Shown: positions 37,310-45,603, counted from the first letter of the stretch. The stretch is 64,000 nt of DNA from Alkalinema sp. CACIAM 70d (GCA_002148405.1 MUGG01000119.1:1-64000), one strand, 5' to 3'. Notes: a model not told the origin generated them from the letters alone. Numbers and translations: made by a program.

Positions 37310-37612
37310 TTAGTTCAGACTATTCGCTAGAGCCTGATGAGTGTAGCAATTTTTGGGGCAGACTCGGCTGCAAGCCTGACAACCAATGCAATTTTCAGCA
37401 TGGGCGATCGTCATGACTTTGCGTTCAATTTCGTCATCATCATCATTCTCGACAAACTCTCCCTCTTCATTCAGGGCTCTCAGATGCAAAACATCTCTTC
37501 CACAGACTTTAAAACATCGACCGCAACCAATACATCTTTCTGGATTGATGGCTTGCACAAATAGCGGTGTCCAAACTTTTCCTCCAAAGGTTAAGCCAGT
37601 CAGTGTGGTCAT
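37310..37612 (-). CDS. fdxB: nif-specific 2[4Fe-4S] ferredoxin FdxB (ferredoxin III)
   Basis: 100 residues. Two cluster motifs: [15 protein letters not shown] and [15 protein letters not shown], separated by an acidic insert ([11 protein letters not shown]) characteristic of the nif-associated ferredoxin III family. It is a low-potential electron carrier, cytoplasmic, for nitrogenase or FeMo-co biosynthesis. An AGGAG site precedes the ATG by 8-9 bases. Divergent from mop. Confidence 0.92.
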   Translation of the reverse strand: MTTLTGLTFGGKVWTPLFVQAINPERCIGCGRCFKVCGRDVLHLRALNEEGEFVENDDDDEIERKVMTIAHAENCIGCQACSRVCPKNCYTHQALANSLN

Positions 37613-37993
37613 GGTTGATTACTCCTAATCAAAAAATCTGAGTCACGATATCAGTCAAAGACACCAGTTAATTACACCAGTCAAGTACGAACTAGAAAAC
37701 AAGTTAAAACAAATTCAATTCCATTGCAATTTCGTCAAACCCTGTCAGTTATCGGTGCTTCATATAAAGGCGATCCCCAATCAAAACACGATCGAACTCA
37801 TCTATTTTCAGACAATTCAGTAGCTTAGACTACAGTTCAGGCTAGACAAGTAGATCAAAATCTATAACATCCATTGAATAAGCCAGCGATAAGGTTCAGT
37901 GATCCAGTTCAGCATCTTTTCCTCGCTGTATTCAATCATCACTGAATTGGTTAAATTCACCTGTACAAAGTTTGTATCATGGAGAGATATAGA
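37613..37993 (+). promoter_or_regulatory. Divergent control region fdxB / mop
   Basis: 381 bp between divergent starts. It must carry promoters for fdxB-modA-modBC (minus) and mop (plus). I see no GTAN8TAC core, no TTGAGTAC motif and no strong hairpin. Confidence 0.4.
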
Positions 37994-38203
37994 ATGAAAG
38001 TTAGTGCTAGAAACGCTCTAAAAGGAACTGTAACATCGATCGTTGTTGGAGCTGTCAATACAGAAGTGACCGTAGAAATTGCATCAGGAGTTGAGGTCGT
38101 TGCTGTCATTACTAAACATTCTGCTGAGAGTTTAGAACTTGTGGAAGGAAAGGAAGTTTACGCGATCGTCAAAGCTTCCGATGTCATGGTGGCTGTGGAT
38201 TAA
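37994..38203 (+). CDS. mop: Molbindin (Mop), molybdate-binding TOBE protein
   Basis: 69 residues from the ATG at 37994 (MKVSARNALKGTVTSI), which has GGAGAG 8 bases upstream; a reading from 37979 adds five residues. It is a single TOBE/Mop domain, with VNTEVTVEIASGVEVVAVIT and VEGKEVYAIVKASDVMVAVD. Mop oligomers bind molybdate and act as an intracellular store or buffer. It is the only plus-strand gene between cnfR and nifB, convergent with feoA. Confidence 0.92.
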   Translation: MKVSARNALKGTVTSIVVGAVNTEVTVEIASGVEVVAVITKHSAESLELVEGKEVYAIVKASDVMVAVD

Positions 38204-38250
38204 ATTAGAGAAACCAGATTTTTAAAACTTCCCTAAAAACTCAGAATCGG

Positions 38251-38314
38251 TGTCAAGACAAGTGATAGTAGTCGCATTACTAGGATTTAGTTTTGTAACT
38301 ACTATCCCTTGACA
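38251..38314 (+). terminator. Inverted repeat between convergent mop and feoA
   Basis: GATAGTAGT (38264-38272) pairs with ACTACTATC (38298-38306), and outside it TGTCAAG (38251-38257) pairs with CTTGACA (38308-38314). The two stems are separated by an uneven bulge. Its place between converging genes suits a bidirectional terminator, though the long loop (25 bases) and the lack of a T-run leave a mobile-repeat remnant possible. Confidence 0.55.
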
Positions 38315-38378
38315 TCTATGTGCCTTCATTGAGGGAAATTTAACCAATTCCCTGGATCATCCTAATCAAAGCCTAAAT

Positions 38379-38624
38379 TTAGGACGGACGATTGGTAATA
38401 CGCACAGAAACAACGGCCAAGAGTTCAGCACTCAAGGGAATTCGATTTTGGCCAAGCCGAATGATATAGCGGGGAAAGCCTTGTTCCAGGGTAATAGTTT
38501 TACCCAAGGTGAGCCCTAGGGTTTTCAGCTTCCGGTGGGTATAATCGTTGGCCTGGTGGAGTTTTGCAATGACTGCCCGCTCTCCAACTTTCAATTGCTT
38601 TAGGGGGTAAAGAAGATCTGTCAT
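38379..38624 (-). CDS. feoA: FeoA-family protein of the nif cluster
   Basis: 81 residues with an SH3-like FeoA fold: LKQLKVGERAVIAKLHQAND, LKTLGLTLGKTITLEQGFPR, YIIRLGQNRIPLSAELLAVVSV. In cyanobacterial nif clusters such a gene often follows fdxH; it presumably assists ferrous iron supply, but no feoB is adjacent. The gap to fdxH is 27 bp, so it is in the same operon. Confidence 0.88.
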   Translation of the reverse strand: MTDLLYPLKQLKVGERAVIAKLHQANDYTHRKLKTLGLTLGKTITLEQGFPRYIIRLGQNRIPLSAELLAVVSVRITNRPS

Positions 38625-38651
38625 GGTGCAGTGCGTTACGGGGAGATAGAC

Positions 38652-38951
38652 TTAGACAAGATAAGGCTCTTGGTGGGTTCGAATCGTGCAATCCGATCGA
38701 GGATAGGCAACGCAGAGAAGAGCAAAGCCCTTGGCCATTTGGTCGTCGTCTAAAAATACTTGATCGGCCTGATCCAATTCACCTTCAACCACTTTACCCA
38801 CACAACTCGAACAGGAACCGGATTGACAGGATGAAGGTAGCTCGATGCCTTGTTCTTCAGCCGCTTCTAGAATCGTTGTCCCATCACTGACAGGAAAGGT
38901 GATGTCGATCGCGTGTTTTTTATTGATTAAATGGACTTGATAGGTTGCCAT
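38652..38951 (-). CDS. fdxH: [2Fe-2S] ferredoxin FdxH, nitrogenase donor
   Basis: 99 residues. Cluster motif: [13 protein letters not shown] with a distant LLCVAY. The lysine pair NKKHAID near residues 11-12 is the feature of FdxH-type ferredoxins that bind NifH; photosynthetic PetF lacks it. It supplies electrons to dinitrogenase reductase. The start is supported by GGAG near the last unit of the upstream tandem repeat. It is followed by feoA and preceded by hesB, all on the minus strand. Confidence 0.95.
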   Translation of the reverse strand: MATYQVHLINKKHAIDITFPVSDGTTILEAAEEQGIELPSSCQSGSCSSCVGKVVEGELDQADQVFLDDDQMAKGFALLCVAYPRSDCTIRTHQEPYLV

Positions 38952-38963
38952 GGTTGTAATCTC

Positions 38964-39041
38964 CTACAATCTCTTTCTACAATCTCTTCCTACAATTGCT
39001 TCCTACAGTTGCTGCCTACAATCTCTTCCTACAGTTGCCGA
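38964..39041 (-). repeat. 13-bp tandem repeat (6 units) between hesB and fdxH
   Basis: Six contiguous 13-bp units of the form GAAGAGATTGTAG (minus-strand sense), each varying by a few bases. The unit nearest the gene runs into the fdxH ribosome-binding sequence (GGAGATTACAACC before ATG). It is a tandem repeat without spacers, so not CRISPR. Confidence 0.9.
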
Positions 39042-39065
39042 ATTCAGAATTGGGACTGGATGCCT

Positions 39066-39437
39066 TTAGGACTGGCAGGAAACCCCTGCTGGGGAACAAT
39101 CTCCAGCTTTAAACGATTGGCCACAGCCACAGGTTTCGGTGGCATTGGGGTTGCTAAACTTGAATCCGCTTTGCGTCAACCCCTCGACATAATCAATCAT
39201 CACGCCATCTAAGAGTGATGCGCTTTGCCGATCGAGGTAAATTTGTAACTTACCTTGCTCTACTACAATGTCATCGGGTTGCGGAGGTGCAATGTCTAAG
39301 CCGTATTGATAGCCGCTACAGCCACCATCTTGAATAGACAAACGGACACGCTTCAGCGGAGCATCAGGAACCGCATTAGCACTCTGAACAAAGGCACGTA
39401 ATCGTAGTTCAGCGATTTCTGTCATGTTAACTAGCAT
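39066..39437 (-). CDS. hesB: HesB, IscA-type Fe-S scaffold of the nif cluster
   Basis: About 123 residues. A start at 39437 is favoured by GAGG 6 bases upstream; starts at 39449 and 39425 are alternatives. IscA/HesB fold: RLSIQDGGCSGYQYGLDI (first Cys) and FSNPNATETCGCGQSF (Cys pair). In heterocyst formers and other N2-fixers hesB sits with hesA near fdxH. Role: Fe-S assembly or iron donation for nitrogenase proteins. The next gene downstream is fdxH, across the 13-bp repeat. Confidence 0.9.
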   Translation of the reverse strand: MLVNMTEIAELRLRAFVQSANAVPDAPLKRVRLSIQDGGCSGYQYGLDIAPPQPDDIVVEQGKLQIYLDRQSASLLDGVMIDYVEGLTQSGFKFSNPNATETCGCGQSFKAGDCSPAGVSCQS

Positions 39438-39568
39438 GGATTGCCTCAAAGTCTCAACGAATAGGACGGTGGAAAATTTTTGAAGGGGGAAGGTTGGGAA
39501 TAGGAAATTCGGGAGGTGAAAAATTTGGGAAGTGGGCGAATTATTTCCTACAGGCCGCGTCTACTCAA

Positions 39569-39802
39569 CTAAAACCGGATGTACCGACGTTTCTGTAAAC
39601 CGGAGTACGGTAAAGGGATAAACATTACTAGAATCGTAGAGATAATCAAAATCTTAACGATAACGGGAGAATAGAACAAGCTCAGGAAAAGATAAAACTG
39701 GCAGATGATTGAAACAGGTAAACGAATGGCTGGACTCACAGATTTTTGGGTCGTTGAAACCGCAAAAATGGATAGCGTGAGCAGTGATAGGATGGTTCCC
39801 AT
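39569..39802 (-). CDS. Small hydrophobic protein between hesA and hesB
   Basis: About 77 residues from the ATG at 39802, preceded by GAGG-N6; an ATG at 39814 is possible. It is not in a family I know. Two or three hydrophobic helices are visible (MGTILSLLTLSIFAVS, LPVSIICQFYLFLSLFY, VIVKILIISTILVMFIPL) with a basic C-terminus (QKRRYIRF), so an inner-membrane protein. It is on the same strand as its neighbours within the nif gene run. Composition is more AT-rich than the flanking genes. It could be a minor nif-associated gene or chance; medium-low certainty. Confidence 0.45.
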   Translation of the reverse strand: MGTILSLLTLSIFAVSTTQKSVSPAIRLPVSIICQFYLFLSLFYSPVIVKILIISTILVMFIPLPYSGLQKRRYIRF

Positions 39803-39880
39803 AAACGGCCTCATGAAGGTTCAGTGATTCTCATGGTCTGCTAGAAAGTCTGCTGAAATTGTCTCTCTCAAACCCACTTT

Positions 39881-40714
39881 CTAGACTTGCCTAACGACTG
39901 GCTGGGAAAATCCTCCCAAATGCCGACTCCGATCGCTACAAACCGGACAATTAGGATCATGGTAGGGGCGATGCTTAGTAAAATCAGCTCTTGCCAGATC
40001 CATCGTTAACAGTTGATTAAACAAGGGCTGACCGAAGCCTGTAATAACCTTAATGGCTTCCAAGGCTGTGAGACAGGCTAACGTGCCCGAAACCGCCCCT
40101 AGAACCCCAAATCCACGCTTATCCCAATCGGGTTTTTCGGGAAATAAACAGGAAAGACAAGGGGTGAATCCAGGCACGATCGTGGTGAGATAAGCTTCCA
40201 TATCATTCATGGCTGCTTCCACCATCGGCTTCCCCCAACGGACACAGGCAGCATTCAGCAAATCCCGTTCCACAAAATTGTGGGCACAGTCGAGGACAAG
40301 ATCACTCGATCGAACCAGATCATCAACATTCTCCGCAGTGACATAATCACAAATCGCATCCACTTGGATATCGGGATTGATAGATTGCAGCGTTTTCTGA
40401 GCCTTAAACACCCGAGGTTGCCCCACCCAATCATCGGTCATCAGGACTTGACGATTCATGTCATCTAACCGCAGCTCTCCGCCCCGCAGCAAGACCAGTT
40501 TCCCGACGCCTGCCACCGCTAAATACAGCGCCGCAGTGCCGCCTAAGCCACCCACCCCTGTCACAAGTACAGTGGCTTGTTTCAGTTTTTGTTGAGCCTC
40601 TTCACCAAATCCACTTAACATAATTTGGCGACGATAACGTTCAAGTTCTGTTGGCGTCAATGGTTCCACTGGAGTTCTCCCCGCTGTTTCTTCTAGCAAT
40701 TCCCTGAAGATCAT
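39881..40714 (-). CDS. hesA: HesA, MoeB/ThiF-type adenylyltransferase
   Basis: 277 residues. ThiF/MoeB fold: RYRRQIMLSGFGEEAQQKL, the ATP-binding VTGVGGLGGTAALYLAVAGV, and zinc Cys pairs CLSCLF near 199 and CPVC near 262. MoeB/ThiF relatives activate C-terminal Gly-Gly of ubiquitin-like sulfur carriers; the nif-linked HesA is thought to help Mo/FeS cofactor maturation. On the minus strand between nifW and the small membrane gene. Confidence 0.93.
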   Translation of the reverse strand: MIFRELLEETAGRTPVEPLTPTELERYRRQIMLSGFGEEAQQKLKQATVLVTGVGGLGGTAALYLAVAGVGKLVLLRGGELRLDDMNRQVLMTDDWVGQPRVFKAQKTLQSINPDIQVDAICDYVTAENVDDLVRSSDLVLDCAHNFVERDLLNAACVRWGKPMVEAAMNDMEAYLTTIVPGFTPCLSCLFPEKPDWDKRGFGVLGAVSGTLACLTALEAIKVITGFGQPLFNQLLTMDLARADFTKHRPYHDPNCPVCSDRSRHLGGFSQPVVRQV

Positions 40715-40757
40715 CGAATCACCAATTGACTGATCAAGGCCACAGATCCGAAGATCC

Positions 40758-40840
40758 GATCCCCCCTAGCCCCCTTAATAAGGGGGAATTTAGACAAATT
40801 TCCTTAAAGACACCCGTAATCAAGGAGATTGAGGGAAATC
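40758..40840 (-). repeat. Palindromic-ended repeat element, copy 4 (between nifW and hesA)
   Basis: 83 bp: GATCCCCCCTAGCCCCCTTA at the left, internal CCCCCTTAATAAGGGGG hairpin, and a decayed right end (AAGGAGATTGAGGGAAATC) against the AAGGGGGATTTAGGGGGATC expected. It sits upstream of hesA, where it could form a strong RNA hairpin in the nif transcript. Confidence 0.7.
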
Positions 40841-40873
40841 GTTCTGGCTTGCAATCACCAATTAGATGAGGTA

Positions 40874-41206
40874 TTAGCTTTGCCCAATTTCTGAGAGCAA
40901 AACAATATTGGGTGGCTTTTCGTGGAAGACTTTAAAGAGCTTCTGCTCTAACGCATTAGAATCCAGAAACAGTTCGTAGGCTTGTTGAAAGGCACCGCGA
41001 TATTGCTCTAAAATCTGGGCTTCATTGGCTGCGGCTGCAATCAGTTCTGCCAGCATAGTTTGGCGTTCCCGTAATAGATTAGAAAACTTCTGGAGAATAT
41101 GCAGGCGATTGATATTCACCACGACGGGATCGTAGGGCAAATCAAAAAACTCAAAATACTGTTCCGTTTCAGTCAGTTGGTGAAAGTCGGCAAGGGTTTT
41201 ACTCAT
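40874..41206 (-). CDS. nifW: NifW, nitrogenase-stabilising/protective protein
   Basis: 110 residues from the ATG at 41206 (MSKTLADFHQLTETEQYFEF); GGGAG at the right distance supports this over the ATG at 41221. Family features: EQYFEFFDLPYDPVVVNINRLH and the C-terminal FKVFHEKPPNIVLLSEI. NifW protects or helps mature MoFe protein in oxygen-exposed cells. 66 bp after the CCE_0567-type gene. Confidence 0.93.
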   Translation of the reverse strand: MSKTLADFHQLTETEQYFEFFDLPYDPVVVNINRLHILQKFSNLLRERQTMLAELIAAAANEAQILEQYRGAFQQAYELFLDSNALEQKLFKVFHEKPPNIVLLSEIGQS

Positions 41207-41272
41207 CGTGCTGGCTCCCATTTCTTCAATTACTCCCGTAAGTGCTAATGATGTCGAATAATGGTGTCGGAA

Positions 41273-41488
41273 TTATGTCAATGCTTCCAGTTGCTTGAGC
41301 TGTTGTTTGAGCTGATGGATTTGATGATAAATCTCGTACGTGGTGGTCGCCGCTTCAATCAGACGATCGTAGTCCGTGGGTAAACCTTCTGCTAGATCAT
41401 GCAAATCCATTTTGAGTTGCCCTGCTTTGCTGTTGAGCCTTTTGATTTGGGCTTGAAGATCGGTTACGGTTGGAGTCGCTTGGGTCAT
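41273..41488 (-). CDS. CCE_0567-family small coiled-coil protein of the nif cluster
   Basis: 71 residues. Two amphipathic helices with Leu/Ile heptads (VTDLQAQIKRLNSKAGQLKM; IHQLKQQLKQLEAL) make a helical hairpin, as in the Rop-like CCE_0567 family that follows the NifX-associated DUF269 gene in cyanobacterial nif clusters. Members were reported to bind metal through a His-rich helix; here a YEIYHQIHQL segment offers His. Function in nitrogenase maturation is not established. Confidence 0.82.
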   Translation of the reverse strand: MTQATPTVTDLQAQIKRLNSKAGQLKMDLHDLAEGLPTDYDRLIEAATTTYEIYHQIHQLKQQLKQLEALT

Positions 41489-41513
41489 GATGGCTTGTAA
41501 TTCTCCTCATCCT

Positions 41514-41993
41514 CTACAGAGTTCTCACCTCAGGAAACCGCTGAGCTAGGGTCACACCCGCTGCAATGAGCTTGTCACCTTCGATCGCGAGTTTCTCTAG
41601 GGACTCAAACCCAAACCGTTGAGCATCTCGCAGGGTTCGAGAGACTAACAAGAGGCGACCGGAAAAGACTAAAGCCCAACCAAACCCTTCATGGCTCAGG
41701 TCAATCACCACTTGGGACAGAGCCCCCGTTTCCACTTCAATTTGGTAGGCAACCGCCCGATAGAACGCGAGAATCCGCCCTTTAGTGATGGGATCAACCT
41801 CACCCTCCACGGAAATTTCCCGCTTTTGGGCTTTGGTGACCACGTAGGGTTTCAAGAGCAGTTCATCGGACCAGTTGCGGTAAGTGCCATAGGCATCATT
41901 GGCGCGAATTTGCTGGGCGATCGCTTTCAAAAAGGGGCTGTTGAGCAAGTCTGAAGCATCTAGTGTGGTGGCAGGTGCAGTATTGCTAGTCAT
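41514..41993 (-). CDS. NifX-associated nitrogen fixation protein (DUF269)
   Basis: 159 residues: SPFLKAIAQQIRANDAYGTY, LLLKPYVVTKAQKREISVEG and ISVEGEVDPITKGRILAFYR are the family signature; the C-terminus has RFGFESLEKLAIEGDKLIAA. Found next to nifX in most N2-fixing bacteria; thought to assist FeMo-co biosynthesis, but its biochemical role is unclear. 59 bp downstream of nifX and 25 bp before the CCE_0567-type gene, so cotranscribed. Confidence 0.92.
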   Translation of the reverse strand: MTSNTAPATTLDASDLLNSPFLKAIAQQIRANDAYGTYRNWSDELLLKPYVVTKAQKREISVEGEVDPITKGRILAFYRAVAYQIEVETGALSQVVIDLSHEGFGWALVFSGRLLLVSRTLRDAQRFGFESLEKLAIEGDKLIAAGVTLAQRFPEVRTL

Positions 41994-42052
41994 GGAGTTA
42001 GGGATTCCTTAATAGTTTCAAGTTGTGTTGTGATTGCTGTGTCCGGTTATAT

Positions 42053-42448
42053 CTAGTCCAGATCATCTAATGTAGATGATTGTTGTTGTAAGGCTTTGCG
42101 TAACCAAGGGGGAGGATTACCATTGAGCGTTGTGACCAGTTTGTCTAAGACTTCAGTGATTTCCTGATCCTCCGATTGAGCCTTGATGGGCGTGATGCGT
42201 TGCTTAATTAAGCGAGCAGCAGCACTCCCACCAATCGCTGACACATACACGATCGTGCAATCTTGGAGTGCTTCAATTTTAGGAACCAGCTTGTCCTCAT
42301 TGCCATCTTCTTGAAGATTACCATCGAACCACAGCGTTTCCAAAAATTCGTAACCCTTGGGCGAGACATCATAGACATCGATCGTTTTCGCCCAACCAAA
42401 GTGAGCATTAATATGGGCACGATCGTGGGTGGTAAAGGCAATTTTCAT
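42053..42448 (-). CDS. nifX: NifX, FeMo-cofactor precursor carrier
   Basis: 131 residues. NifX/NafY fold: MKIAFTTHDRAHINAHFGWA, YEFLETLWFDGN, DCTIVYVSAIGGSAAARLI; the GGSAAA and DRAHINAHFG segments supply likely cluster-binding residues. It carries NifB-co or VK-cluster between NifB and NifEN. A CAGGAG ribosome site precedes the ATG. Follows nifN by 39 bp. NifB in this window also ends with a NifX-like domain. Confidence 0.93.
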   Translation of the reverse strand: MKIAFTTHDRAHINAHFGWAKTIDVYDVSPKGYEFLETLWFDGNLQEDGNEDKLVPKIEALQDCTIVYVSAIGGSAAARLIKQRITPIKAQSEDQEITEVLDKLVTTLNGNPPPWLRKALQQQSSTLDDLD

Positions 42449-42487
42449 GGTGTTCTCCTGAACTATTTTTTCCTGAGAATTGACTCG

Positions 42488-43858
42488 CTAAGCTTTCTGT
42501 GAATTGGAATGCTGTGGGGCGCTGGATATCGTAGGGCCATGGGACTCCTCTTGTTCTAAAAATAAATTGCCAACCTCAAACAACAGTTGGGTCGTTCCGC
42601 GATAGCCCACTGTACATTTTTGGCCATTACCCAGGCGATCGAAGACGGGAAACCCTAGACGATAGAGGGGAATATTCAACCGACGGGCGATCGGGGCTAC
42701 ATTGGAATTACCGATTAATAAATCTGCCCCCACTGCCAACTGCTCAAAGTCTTCTAAATCGCCAATGACCACCGTTTCGATCGGCAAGGTTTGCAGCAAA
42801 GGCGATTTTGTCGTAGTGACAGCGGCATGGATTTCTGCCCCCATGGACAGCAGCCATTGCGTGATAGTTGCCAGTAAATCCGGTTCTAAGGCAAGGGCAA
42901 CTCGCTTACGCCCAAAGAAGAAATGCGTATCCAGCATGGCATCCTGAAGCTGACGGCGCTGGTGGAGATACGGCTGAGGCACAGAGAGGCCACTCAAATC
43001 CATCAACGCTTGCAGAAATTCATCCACCGCCCTCAATCCGGTGAGGTGAGGGAAAACTTCGTAGGGAATCCCCAGTTGTTTCTGCAAAATTTCCGCAGCC
43101 CTCCGCATACTGTCTCCAAGGGCAATGGTAAACACTGAATTACCCACGCTTTGCAATTGTTCTAAGGTTGTCCCTCCTGCCGTCACAGCACTATAGGTAT
43201 CCCCCAAGTGCCCATCGAGTGAGAGGGACAAATCTGGGATCACAATGGGGGATAGGCCAAACGCAGAAACGATTTCTTTAATTTCTTGCACATCACCAGG
43301 CCCAAAAGCCGCACTGACAAGGATCACGACTTGGTTGGGAGATGGCTCGATCGAAGACTTCGCAGTAATTGTTGCAGTAATTGTTGGAAGCGTACTAACA
43401 ATACTCTCTACAGCCGCTGCATAACCATCCTGCAAAGCCCCTTTGAAATCCGGCGTGGCAACAGACACGATCGGTAAATGATTCAGTTCAGGATGTTCCT
43501 CACGAAAGGATTTGAGAATCCGTTCCATATCATCCCCGCGAGTTTCGGTTAAGCCGGTGGTACATAGACCAATGATTTCTGGCTGGGCTTTCTCTACCAA
43601 GGTTAGAATGGCGGCCCCTACGTTGTCTTCTCCCCCTAAAATTGTGCTCACTTCCGTCATGGCCGTGGTGGCAAGGGGGATGGCTTCCCGGAAATGACGC
43701 ACGAGGACGACTTTAGCAAACGCTGTACAACCTTGGGAACCATGGAATAGGGGCATTACGCCCTTCAAACCTAAGAATGCGATCGCGGCTCCTAGGGGTT
43801 GACTCTGTTTGAGCGGATTGACGGCGACTGATTTGGTGGGAGTGGTGATCGTTGCCAT
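42488..43858 (-). CDS. nifN: NifN, FeMo-cofactor scaffold beta subunit
   Basis: 456 residues from the ATG at 43858 (MATITTPTKSVAVNPLKQSQ); a reading from 43993 would run into the 3' end of nifE. Oxidoreductase/nitrogenase component 1 fold: PLGAAIAFLGLKGVMPLFHG, SQGCTAFAKVVLVRHFREAI, VGLCTTGLTETRGDD-like ICLTTG segment. With NifE it forms the scaffold for FeMo-co assembly. The gap to nifE is 92 bp. Confidence 0.94.
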   Translation of the reverse strand: MATITTPTKSVAVNPLKQSQPLGAAIAFLGLKGVMPLFHGSQGCTAFAKVVLVRHFREAIPLATTAMTEVSTILGGEDNVGAAILTLVEKAQPEIIGLCTTGLTETRGDDMERILKSFREEHPELNHLPIVSVATPDFKGALQDGYAAAVESIVSTLPTITATITAKSSIEPSPNQVVILVSAAFGPGDVQEIKEIVSAFGLSPIVIPDLSLSLDGHLGDTYSAVTAGGTTLEQLQSVGNSVFTIALGDSMRRAAEILQKQLGIPYEVFPHLTGLRAVDEFLQALMDLSGLSVPQPYLHQRRQLQDAMLDTHFFFGRKRVALALEPDLLATITQWLLSMGAEIHAAVTTTKSPLLQTLPIETVVIGDLEDFEQLAVGADLLIGNSNVAPIARRLNIPLYRLGFPVFDRLGNGQKCTVGYRGTTQLLFEVGNLFLEQEESHGPTISSAPQHSNSQKA

Positions 43859-43950
43859 TGGAGTTGTCCGATGATGGAAGGTGATGAGAGCGTTCAGACG
43901 GTACTTGCACTCAAGCGATGCAATCACAAATTGCTTGGAAATTCGATAAC

Positions 43951-45324
43951 TTAAGACACTTCCCAGGGAGCAAGTTGCCGGACTTGTTGCCAAACCGGGC
44001 TATAGAGCGCCTCGTCCAGTTCCCGAGCCATTTCAATCAGTCCCTGATAACCGGCGTAGGGATGGTGGCGCTCCTGATTGATGTCGAGGAAGGGAATGCG
44101 AGCTTTCAGAGCGGTGTATTGGTTCCGACCACCCGCAATCAACATATCAGCCTTCGTCTGGTCAATCACCCGCAGGAGTTCCTGGGCATTCCCTTTCTCC
44201 ATCATGATCCCATCTTTGCCCAGAAGCGATCGAATACGGGCTTTGTCTTCTTCGGTACTTTTTTTGGTGCTGGTGGCGCAGACTTCCATCCCGAGATCTT
44301 TGGCGGCAGAAATGATTGACCAGCTTTTGACCCCACCCGTGTAAAGAACGATACGCTTGCCTTTCAGCCGTTGTCGGTAGGGAACTAGGGCTTGATTCAG
44401 CTGATCCATTTCAGCGGCAATCAGTTGTTCAACCCGCTGTTGCAAATCCTGATCGCCGATCGTTTTAGCGATGTTACGCAGACAATGGTTCATGTCTTCC
44501 ACACCGTAGAACGATTCTTCGATGTAGGGAATCCCATAGCGTTCTTCCATCTTCCGAGCCATGTTAATCAAGGCTTTGGAACAAATCATCACATTCAGCT
44601 TGGCACGGTGGGCGCAAGCAATATCGTGATAGCGACCATCCCCCGTAATTTGTGCCAAGACCCGGATTCCTAGTTGCTTAAACAACGGTAAGACGTTCCA
44701 CAGTTCCCCAGCAATATTGTATTCACCGATTAGATTAATGTCGTAGGGAGTGGTGACTTCGGGTTCTCGGGTTCCGACAACGTACTCTAATAGCGCCTCT
44801 CCTCCCAGGCGATTGCCCAAGTTTTTACTGCCGACAAAACCGGGAGAATGAACTGGAATCACAGGTGTTTCCGTTTTCTCCGCCGCCTTTTGACAGACCG
44901 CATTCAGATCATCGCCAATCAGAGCCGTGACACAGGTGGAATAGACAAAAATAGCGGCGGGTTGATAGCGCTGGTGAATTTCTAAAATCGCCTTGTAGAG
45001 ACGCTTTTCACCACCAAAAATAACATCATTTTCGTTCAGATCCGTCGTGAACCCCATTTTATGAATGGTCGGCCCAGAAGATAGACTGCCTCGGCTCCCC
45101 CAGGAATTGCCTGCACAGGCGATCGGGCCGTGGACTAAATGGGCTGCATCCGCGATCGGAACTAGGGCGATCATGGCTCCATCAAAGGCGCATCCTCCTT
45201 GGGCCGCACCTGGTTGAGCTTGTTGCTTACAAGATTTGTGTTTACCTTGGTGATCCTTCTTGTGATTATGTTCACAAGCAGACTCGCTCAACAGTTCGTT
45301 AATTTTGCCTTGAGTGAGTTTCAT
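43951..45324 (-). CDS. nifE: NifE, FeMo-cofactor scaffold alpha subunit
   Basis: 457 residues from the ATG at 45324 (MKLTQGKINELLSESACEHN); 14 extra codons upstream to 45366 are possible but unlike the family. The N-terminus has a Cys/His/Lys-rich stretch (CEHNHKKDHQGKHKSC) before QGGCAFDGAMIALVPIADAA and HGPIACAGNSWG (cluster Cys). FIYSTCVTALIGDD-type and GGVKSWSIISAAKDLG regions follow. With NifN it makes the NifEN scaffold. It starts a new spacing unit: 280 bp upstream, holding an 11-bp repeat, separate it from the gene before. Confidence 0.94.
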   Translation of the reverse strand: MKLTQGKINELLSESACEHNHKKDHQGKHKSCKQQAQPGAAQGGCAFDGAMIALVPIADAAHLVHGPIACAGNSWGSRGSLSSGPTIHKMGFTTDLNENDVIFGGEKRLYKAILEIHQRYQPAAIFVYSTCVTALIGDDLNAVCQKAAEKTETPVIPVHSPGFVGSKNLGNRLGGEALLEYVVGTREPEVTTPYDINLIGEYNIAGELWNVLPLFKQLGIRVLAQITGDGRYHDIACAHRAKLNVMICSKALINMARKMEERYGIPYIEESFYGVEDMNHCLRNIAKTIGDQDLQQRVEQLIAAEMDQLNQALVPYRQRLKGKRIVLYTGGVKSWSIISAAKDLGMEVCATSTKKSTEEDKARIRSLLGKDGIMMEKGNAQELLRVIDQTKADMLIAGGRNQYTALKARIPFLDINQERHHPYAGYQGLIEMARELDEALYSPVWQQVRQLAPWEVS

Positions 45325-45549
45325 GGGAAGAAGGGAGGATGGAAGTTTACCCAGTGTGGAAATCAAGCGTGGAAAGAGTGATGCAAAGATGGAATGATTG
45401 CTTTAATTTTTAGATTGGCAATAGATTCGATGAAGCGTTAGATTAGATGTAGAGTAACCTATGGAATCATGAGAGAAAGTAACTGACTGAGCCTATGTTA
45501 TAGTCAGTGCACACTATAAATCACTGCATTGAGTGGTGTTTACGAAAAT

Positions 45550-45594
45550 CATTAGCCAATCATTAGTCAATCATTAGTCAATTGTTAGTCAATA
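45550..45594 (-). repeat. 11-bp tandem repeat (4 units) upstream of nifE
   Basis: Units of the form CATTAGTCAAT occur four times in a row (45550-45594), the first with CATTAGCCAAT, the last degenerate. The block ends 9 bp before the stop codon of the next gene on the minus strand, so it is in the spacer in front of nifE. Confidence 0.85.
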
Positions 45595-45603
45595 GAAATG
45601 CCG

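Noticed and set aside
38670..38700. tRNA-like GGTTCGAATC string
   Set aside because: It lies inside fdxH coding sequence and has no matching acceptor or anticodon arms. No tRNA was found elsewhere either.
38964..39041. CRISPR-like array
   Set aside because: Units are contiguous with no unique spacers, 13 bp long and degenerate; same for the other spacer repeats.
42488..43993. Longer nifN starting at 43993
   Set aside because: It would overlap the nifE end and adds 45 residues unlike NifN; the ATG at 43858 fits the family.
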